This document shows positions 57,109-64,000 of a stretch of 64,000 nt of DNA, in pieces. The stretch is from positions 7,420,765-7,484,764 of the forward strand of contig CM037862.1 in the NCBI GenBank assembly GCA_021292105.1. Direction: 5' to 3'. Position 1 is the first letter of the stretch. Every line of letters begins with the position of its first letter. A program made the translations under genes and the position numbers. The notes under the pieces were generated by a model. That model did not search any database, had not been told where the DNA came from, and worked only from the letters and a program-made list of their open reading frames with translations. This DNA comes from Anadara kagoshimensis. Lineage: Eukaryota; Mollusca; Bivalvia; Arcoida; Arcidae.

Positions 57109-57854
57109 TTTAAAATTTCCGCTTAAAAGTAAGGACCGCGGTGAATAAAGGATAAAAAGAAGATTTATGGACTACGGATTACGCGGCTGCAGGTGCTCCA
57201 AAATTTTAATAGGCACATACTGGTGTTCTAAAAAAATAATAATTTAGTAAAACCATTATGTTACAATTCTGAATAAGAAGAATATCAAAAATGTGAATAC
57301 GATGGTGTTTTTTGTACCATTAAATGTTTTTTTTTGGTGGCTAATTATTAGAATCACTCTGAAAAAAAACCATATAAATTAGATCCAGGATTTTTTTCGG
57401 TCAAGTTCAGGTTTTTGCTATTTCAAACTAGATGTTTTCAGCTCAAGTTTGCGTCAGTATTTCCTTTAAATCGAAAAAATACTAATTCAAACAACCTATC
57501 CCATTAGAATGGAATGCCTAAACCCCTAAATAATTTATCGTCTAATTAGTTTCACAGATGAATATCTTGCTATTCTTAGTGCTCTATATGGAAATTATGA
57601 CAATTTTAAGACACCATGTCTATTAATGGACTCTTAATACTGTCAGATGTCCACAATATTGGAGGAGGACATCATTATATTTTTGGTTTTTGGCCCGCAA
57701 TGTTTGATGCAGGACCAGAACCATAACTCGGCCAAATAGTACACAGGTAGAGTCTCTGGTTTAGTTGGAGGTGTTCATTCATCTGTAGTCAGTAACTGTA
57801 AGTCTTCGATACACGAACGTAATGTTCATTCCCTAGCAAGCGTCTAGATACCCC

Positions 57855-57941
57855 TAGGCCGAATTATCTGTCTTAACGATGGTAAGGCATTTTAGATATA
57901 TTAAAATGTCTTAACATCGTCAAGGCAGACAATTCGGCCTA
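57855..57941. repeat. 87-nt hairpin with 40-bp arms and 7-nt loop
   Basis: The 40-nt arms (57855-57894 and 57902-57941) are inverted repeats with only five mismatches. The outer 11 bp and the inner seven are perfect. The loop is gatatat. The size suits either a tiny MITE or a microRNA-like precursor. No flanking target duplication is obvious. Confidence 0.75.
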
Positions 57942-58567
57942 TAGATGCAAGTTGACCAGTAATACACAATTATAACATACATTATAGATATTGTATTATT
58001 TGTTAATAATGTTGTAGACATGCGCTTTATACTGATTTTTGTATAGATTTACCTCATGTACCACCTCCTGTGGGCTTGAGTGAATAAAGTTAATTAATAA
58101 AATTGATATATTTTTAAGCTTTTCAGAACACCCCCATATGTCGCCGGATAAAGTGCAATCAAGTCGGGCATTCACAAACGATGGTATAGGACCAAGTGTA
58201 ACGCACATGGCTAATGACCAATGCATACATGTTGAATGCTTTAACATTGAGTTGATGAAAAGTAGTTGAAGCTCGACTGTCGAGTGGCAGATATATGGAT
58301 AGCTCAAATTGACAAGGATCGAAAAGCTGTCGAGAGAGTAGACCCATGGCTGCAGAAAATCTTTCTAGATATAGCTAACGAGGGGCTGAAATAAGTTGTT
58401 TATTCACTAATTTGTTAGTGTCAAACTTTAGACAATTATATACTGTAAATGGGTATTCCATAAAGACTATGTAGCACTGATCGACCGTACATGATCAACT
58501 TGAAAAGATTGAATAATAGTTCTTATACTAATTTAATAAAAATGACAAAGGCCTAAATCTACACACA

Positions 58568-58592
58568 AAAATAAATAAATAAATAAATAAAA
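58568..58592 (+). repeat. (AAAT)n microsatellite
   Basis: Tetranucleotide run of about five to six units. Confidence 0.85.
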
Positions 58593-58694
58593 TAATTAAA
58601 AAAAGGTAGCATCACCCAAACTAGTAACTATAACAGGTTATTTTACCACCCAACCAGAAATCTATTAAAGCTACGGTTGTACAACAAGCCTGTA

Positions 58695-59274
58695 AATGAA
58701 TTTATACAGTATATAGAGAAGGGAAAGGAGACAAAGATATAAAGAAAAGACTGTAGAAAACAAGGGGAACATTTTATAGACTAGGAAGGATTTGGAACAC
58801 CAGGAATATTGGAAGAAATACACAGATGCGCCTATTTAAGACCTTAGTAAGACCAGTAAATGCTTTATGGAAGCAAAACCTTGAAAATAACGAAGAAAGA
58901 TGAACACCTCTTAATTAAACACCTTCCAAACAAAATGTCTCAGAAAGGTATTAAGAAGATGGCAACAGAAAGTCCCAAAATGGAAGAATATTGAAAGCAC
59001 CAAGACTTAACGACATAAGCTATGAGACCAGGAGGAGAAAGTGGAACTAGCTTGGGCACATACTGAGGAAAGAGGGAACAAATGACTGCAAGACAGCACT
59101 AGGGTGACAACCAGAATAGAAAGGAGAAACCCTAAGTCAACATGGAGGAGGACAACGGAAAAGAATAGAAACGCTGCTGGATGGACTAGCTGCAACACAG
59201 CCAAATCAGCAGCGAAGGGCAGAGACAAAATAAATGATAGCGTTGTGCTTTATGTGCCTTCTGTTGATAAGTAA
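58695..59274 (+). mobile_element. LINE reverse-transcriptase C-terminal relic (plus strand)
   Basis: Broken coding sequence for the end of a non-LTR retrotransposon ORF2. Conserved blocks, in order, are GTFYRLGRIWNTRNIGRNT, MRLFKTLVRPV, then in a shifted frame LYGSKTLKITKKDE. A segment like CLRKVLRRW follows, then PKSTWRRTTEKN, ending at TAA 59272-59274. An in-frame TAG and at least one frameshift make it a pseudogene. Confidence 0.8.
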
Positions 59275-59369
59275 GTTATATATACAAACAAATCCCTGGC
59301 TACAATTTCACAATCATTCCTTGACTTAACTTAGTCTGGAAAAGTAATTCTGCTAATCTTTGTTAAGGT

Positions 59370-59545
59370 TTTTAGAAATAAGGTGTCATTTTGAAGATCA
59401 TCCCAAGTTTATAACATCTACCTTAGTATCGTTGAAAATGTACACCCATAGTTCCAACTGAGATTGCCAATTTGCGAAATTAAAGTTAAGGAAAATCTTA
59501 GTTAAGGAACGATTATGAAGCTGGGGTCAGATACCTTGCTGCAAA
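59370..59545. repeat. Dispersed repeat copy B
   Basis: tcattttgaagatcatccca, aaggaaaatcttagttaagg and gaagctggggtcagatac match, in order, blocks of the copy at 45700-45912. Confidence 0.5.
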
Positions 59546-59779
59546 TAAAATATAACACTGAGTCACAAAGAACCTTATAATTTATCTGTGACATAATACA
59601 TGGGATGAAAAATGTCGTGTCACCAACAATAATAAGGAGTCAGCAGCCATGCTTAAGATTCATCATCTCAACAAAATGCAATCTTGTGAACTTTCCTTGC
59701 GTAAAACTCCATCCTTTGCAACAAAGGTGTTGCCGCTAGTAAATAAAGTACCGATTATTGATTGGTCCATGGTTGTGTA

Positions 59780-59860
59780 GCGGGCCGAGAAGTTTAGTTG
59801 GTAGACCACTCGCAAGTAATGCCGAAGGTCCCCGGGTTCAACAACAGGTCTACTACATTA
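59780..59860 (+). mobile_element. tRNA-like SINE head
   Basis: agtttagttggtagaccact (A-box region, from 59791) and cccgggttcaac (B-box region, about 59830-59841). The expected tRNA acceptor stem is not completed. Confidence 0.55.
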
Positions 59861-60254
59861 ACCATAACCAAAATAAATTTCAACGTTATAAGACGTTTTT
59901 ACGTATGACGTCATTTCTATGAACTGGCGTAATATTATTTTCCGTGATGAGTCATGATAAAGCGTGGTGATCAAAAACACAAACCAGTCCATGTCAAAAT
60001 GATAATTTCAAAAGAAAGGCAAAAACATGGAAAACTGGCTAATTAAACTTAGTAAAACGCTTGAAATTCTACAAGGAAAGTGGGACATGGGTCCAGAAGA
60101 ATACTTCAACTTCAACTTCCGTACTTGATAACACCCGCAAGCCGATGTGAAACATCACATCAAGGAAAAACTATGTACATGTGTGCAATGTGAAGTCTAT
60201 GATGCGCAGTAAAAACAAATAAACAAACAAGTATATACACTGTTCACAGGTTGT

Positions 60255-60706
60255 TTATGGTGTCTCAATGGCTGTCATCTTAAAACTGTGTAGATCTGGT
60301 GCAGCTACAACCCCATTCGGCAACTGGTTCCAGGAACTGGGTGATCTTGGTGAAAATGGATACCGGTATGCATCGATGAACGTGGAATACAACATAAACT
60401 TTCTCTGGTGACTGTACTTTATACTGGATAGTATATTACTGGAACAGCAATAAGGTGGTGAATTAGTTTGTACAGTTAGTTTGTACAGCGGTATGACGCC
60501 AGCTGTCTTTTTCTCTTTTCCAATGTGCTCCAGTTCAGCTGTTGGACCATTGGTGTTAATGATTCTGGTTGGTGGTTATTCAGTTTCTTGTTCAAAACAA
60601 ATCTAGCAGCATTTCCTTTTACCTGTTCCAGTTTCTTCTTGATGACTGTTAAACTTCCAGACTGGTAGAGCTATATTCCGTCTTTGGTCAGGATAACCGT
60701 TAGACT
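60255..60706 (-). mobile_element. LINE reverse-transcriptase C-terminal relic (minus strand, different family)
   Basis: The minus-strand translation contains LEQVKGNAARFVLNKK, then PESLTPMVQQLNWSTLEKRK, a shifted LYKLIHHLIAVPVIYY, and PRSPSSWNQLPNGVVAAPDL before TAA at 60257-60255. These are hallmarks of the C-terminal end of Jockey/CR1-type LINE polymerases. Stops and frameshifts break it. It is a different family and strand from the relic at 58695-59274. Confidence 0.8.
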
Positions 60707-61450
60707 AGTATATCTTGTTTTTTACAGCACCTCCTGTCAGAGAATGTCTGTTCGCAATAATGATTATGTTTTGCCATATACGGAATCTACAGTCATATGA
60801 TTGCAAGAAAGTGCTTGAAACAACACTTTCTGTACAAGAAGTTACTGTTGGACTTTTGGTGGGCTTTATGTTAAATATTCTGGGAAGGGATATCACACAT
60901 CACGTATTTTTCCATACTCCATTAATCTTTAATGTTAAACATTAGTGTGGGAAATAATATAAAATGGGAGTTTAAAAATAAAATCGATATGGATGTTACG
61001 TCTAAAAATATTTAGAATGTAACATATACATTTTTGGAAACTTTGAACTTATAACAATTTCTATTAAAATGATGCACTATTCAGTCCGTTCCTACCAGAA
61101 GTTGAAATAACCAATCATGACCTTGTTTGGATAAATTCATCCGCTTACAGGAGGTCAAAAATAAATATTTTAATTTCTGAATATTTTGATAATATTTCAT
61201 TTCTTTTAAAAAAGAAAACATCTTTTATTTTGAACATACAAGTCTCTGATGAATGCAATTGTATCGAATGTCAATTTCTTTTGTCCACTGCATTGACCTA
61301 TTTTGTGATGTAATGATTTTTGTACGTCTGTGCATAGGCTCAGTACACATTGGATATTTGAGTGTGACATTTGTGCATCCTGTGCATGACATATTCTTGT
61401 GTTTTTAATGTGAAAACTTCAGTTTGTCAGTGGAATATATGTTCTAGGAT

Positions 61451-61579
61451 ATGGACTTAACCTTACAATGGATGACCCTTATCGAAATTTTATTCCACCA
61501 CCGGAGGCACCGGTCTTTACTCCGACCGAAGAGGAGTTTGCCGATCCATTGGGATTCATTGCTAAGATCAGACCAATAG
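61451..61579 (+). other. Overlapping upstream ORF at the KDM5 start
   Basis: ATG at 61451 (G at -3, G at +4) opens 42 codons in a different frame, overlapping the KDM5 ATG at 61468 and ending at TAG 61577-61579. A two-codon ORF (ATG TTC TAG, 61439-61447) sits just upstream. Their relevance depends on the transcription start, which is not visible. Confidence 0.4.
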
Positions 61580-61617
61580 CACAAAAATCAGGAATTTGCA
61601 AAGTTAAACCACCACCG
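61468..61617 (+). CDS. KDM5: KDM5 exon 1 (coding)
   Basis: 50 codons, from [15 protein letters not shown] to CKVKPPP, with donor CCG|GTTTGT. It covers the core of the JmjN domain. Confidence 0.95.
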
Positions 61618-64000
61618 GTTTGTTTCTTTTTGTTCTTGAAATCATTGATAAGTATTTTGATCCAAATAAAGTAGTTACTTATGTTTCTATTTCGCGTGTA
61701 ATTAACTATTTCCATATACGTGCATGCCAAATTTGCAAACATGGCGACGCTTTTGTTTGGCTAGTTGACAGTTGAATATTGTTCTGGGTTTCATCTTTAC
61801 ATAACGTTGTCATTCGTTGATGACAATACCCCTGGGCATTTTAACGGCACTTAAAATTGTTATGTCTTGACTTTTGAGGATGTTTTTTATCAAATAAAAT
61901 GGTTTGGGTTGATATAAGTTACACTCGTGATAAACCCAAGTTTTCTCCATGTAAACGCCCAGTCATATGTGCATACAGCTGCTAACAGTGTGTACCTGCG
62001 CAGATTGTCATGTAATCCACTGGATCTCAAGGGGTTGCAGATTAGCTTCATATTTTTTCCACAAAGAATGCAACAATTTTGCCTTAGAAAAAGTTACTGT
62101 ACATTAAAAATAATAAAAAAGACGATTAAAAAAAATTGAAAAATCTCTTTTCTTTGGCAGAAATTAATTAGAATTAATTTTTTGAAAATTGCATAATGAT
62201 GAAAAAAGACTTTTTAGGTCCTCGCATTACTTTTCTCTCTTTTTTTCCTTTATTTTATTTTTTATTTAACAATGGTGGCAACATTTTGGTGATGATAATA
62301 TTTTGTCTGTTTTTGACATTTTCCTCTTTTTTTTCTGCACAACACATTTGCCCTTGATCTAGAATCTTAACAATTACCATGTAAAATGGGCTGAAATGGT
62401 AAAATGTATTTTTTATTTTCTAATGGTAAGTAAATTTGGATCAAGTGTTTGTAAAATAAAGAAATTGGGGATCTGCAAATAGAATGGATAAATTGTTTAA
62501 TTCTACAGGATTTTCAAAAATTTCATTAATTTTATACTTTATTTTGTCATTTAATGGTTTCATCTACAAAAATTGTAAGTGAGCAAAGATTTTCCATGAT
62601 TTTTCATGTGATTTGACTCGCTTCGAACATGCTACAAAGAACGAGAAAGCAGTTGATCATATATCAGCTACATTTATACCATATATTATGGCCATCAGTA
62701 ATTTAATCCCCTTTGATTAACTTTTTACTTTTGTACTTTTTTCCAGAAAATATTTTTTAATGTCTTTATAATGTATTTTGACAGTAAAAAAGTTGTCTAA
62801 TAGTAAATCAAGTGATTCAGTGTGATTTGGGGTTCCAACAGAAAAACTTTTACTATTTTAAAAAAAGTTATTGAAATTGTTTAGGCAGGTAGGTAAAGAA
62901 AAATTCAAACTTTTCTCGTGAGTTTTTTCCCGTAAGTTTGGAAAGCTTAAAATTATGAAGACAATAATTACTGTATTAAATGTGATAATGGGATTTGTCA
63001 GTCTTATTGAGATTCCCATCCAGGCAGCTGATTGGTATGTAATAAAATAAAAATTCTTCTTCTTTTTTTTGTTTGGAGAATTTTTTGTTGTCTCTGTTAA
63101 GAAAAATAAATTTTGATTGTTTTTCTGAAAATTAAACGTCAACAGCAACATAAATTCCACAATGACTCTAAGATATATGAGAAAAACCAATATGGCTGCC
63201 ATCTGGGGTTATCCAGGCAGGGAGGCCATATTGTACATAATAAATTGTTTCTGGTCATCTAAACTACCTAGAAAAAATGCAAGGAGATCAATTTAGAGGG
63301 GCTAAAATGACCACTTTGTGTATCTGGATGTTTTAGGACTGGCAACCACCGTTTGCAGTGAATGTGGATACATTTAAGTTTACACCAAGGGTCCAGAGGC
63401 TTAATGAATTGGAGGTAAGGCCAAACTTTGTATACTGTAATCTTACATGAAGGAGTTGGATTGTTAATTAAATTCTAAATATGTACGAAAATAAGTCTGG
63501 TCAAATCAATATTAGATGAATGTATTTAATGAAAAGAGAAATGAAATAAATGCAAATGTGTCAGTTACACAACACTAAAAATTTATACAAATTGTGTTAA
63601 TGAACAGCACTCAAACTGTAAAACAGTTCACCAGGTATAAATAATTTAAAAATAAAATGAATTTATTTACTAGTAAAAGATGAGCTAATTTAATTGTTTT
63701 AGATTTACCGGTATATTTTGCTCCCTGTTTTTAATATTAGTATTAAGTTATCATTTCTGGTCTACGGTACCTGTATTGAAATTATGTTATAAAATATCAG
63801 AAAAATCAATTTAATACCGGTGGTTATAAGTTATACAGATTTGTTGTATAATTTTATAATTATCATGACCGTTGTCACACACACACAACTTGTGTACATG
63901 CATGATGCACCATATATAGATATTCAGTCACCAGTATTACAGTATGCACTGAAAAATATTTAAAGTTATTTTTTGCATAAAAAATCAGTAATTTTATTCA
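61468..64000 (+). CDS. KDM5: Lysine-specific demethylase 5 (KDM5), N-terminal part; continues beyond the window
   Basis: KDM5 proteins remove di- and trimethyl marks from histone H3 lysine 4 in the nucleus, using Fe(II) and 2-oxoglutarate. Only the first 76 residues are here, from two exons (61468-61617 and 63337-63414, both phase 0). They form the JmjN region and its C-terminal side: [40 protein letters not shown], then DWQPPFAV and [14 protein letters not shown]. This is essentially the KDM5 family sequence from insects to mammals. ARID, JmjC, PHD and zinc-finger regions must lie to the right. The ATG at 61468 has a strong context (acaATGG) and starts at the expected family position. Head-to-head with CCDC77. 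Confidence 0.95.
61618..63336 (+). other. KDM5 intron 1
   Basis: AT-rich. The antisense 114-codon ORF at 62858-63202 has low-complexity composition and no recognisable family. Nothing else was seen. Confidence 0.6.
63337..63414 (+). CDS. KDM5: KDM5 exon 2
   Basis: 26 codons, [20 protein letters not shown] and RLNELE, phase 0 on both sides. The acceptor is ggatgttttag and the donor GAG|GTAAGG. Confidence 0.95.
63415..64000 (+). other. KDM5 intron 2, start
   Basis: AT-rich intron that runs off the window. No exon was seen. Confidence 0.6.

Larger units (their letters stand above)
57109..61467. other. Head-to-head intergenic region CCDC77 / KDM5
   Basis: 4.36 kb between the two start codons. 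Both promoters must lie here. The content is largely repeats: a hairpin (57855-57941), two LINE relics (58695-59274 plus, 60255-60706 minus), a dispersed repeat (59370-59545) and a tRNA-like SINE (about 59780-59860). No TATA or CpG-island signal was clear by eye. Confidence 0.65.

Noticed and set aside
57996..58347. Overlapping minus-strand ORFs of 103 and 62 codons
   Set aside because: Two frames of the same intergenic sequence with no family similarity. They could be part of an unidentified repeat, but nothing supports a gene.
62858..63202. 114-codon minus-strand ORF in KDM5 intron 1
   Set aside because: Phe/Asn/Lys-rich low-complexity translation of AT-rich intron, with no recognisable domain.

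Overview
The window is animal nuclear DNA, AT-rich, with large introns and many short repeats. The three protein-coding genes, the tRNA-derived SINEs with tails resembling molluscan V-SINEs, and the small inverted-repeat DNA transposons suggest a lophotrochozoan, most likely a mollusc and perhaps a bivalve. The species is inferred, not proven.

Layout. (1) Positions 643-39556 on the plus strand hold an IQSEC/BRAG ARF-GEF gene. Thirteen phase-compatible exons give about 1009 residues: IQ motif, disordered linker, Sec7 domain, PH domain and a C-terminal PDZ ligand ending T-E-V. A further exon (36069-36133) appears mutually exclusive with 38574-38623. (2) The 3'UTR and a tail-to-tail intergenic stretch run from 39557 to about 44990. 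(3) Positions 57108 down to 44992 on the minus strand hold a complete CCDC77 orthologue, ten exons and 504 residues, with several DNA transposons in its introns. (4) Positions 57109-61467 are a head-to-head intergenic region containing two LINE reverse-transcriptase relics, a tRNA-like SINE and a long hairpin. (5) From 61468 on the plus strand are the first two coding exons of a KDM5 histone H3K4 demethylase gene (JmjN region), which continues past the window.

The genes encode an ARF6 exchange factor, a centrosome-associated coiled-coil protein and a chromatin demethylase. They are not an operon or a pathway. Their neighbourhood does recall the human IQSEC3-KDM5A-CCDC77 region (12p13.33) and the IQSEC2-KDM5C pair (Xp11.22), which suggests an ancient bilaterian block. 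The most unusual signals are in the IQSEC gene: a 33-nt phase-0 exon carrying the catalytic glutamate of Sec7, a tandem array of splice-donor-like units apparently seeded from an exon end, a phase-locked pair of alternative exons, and a duplicated decoy acceptor. I saw no separate novel system such as CRISPR or a defence locus, and none would be expected here.
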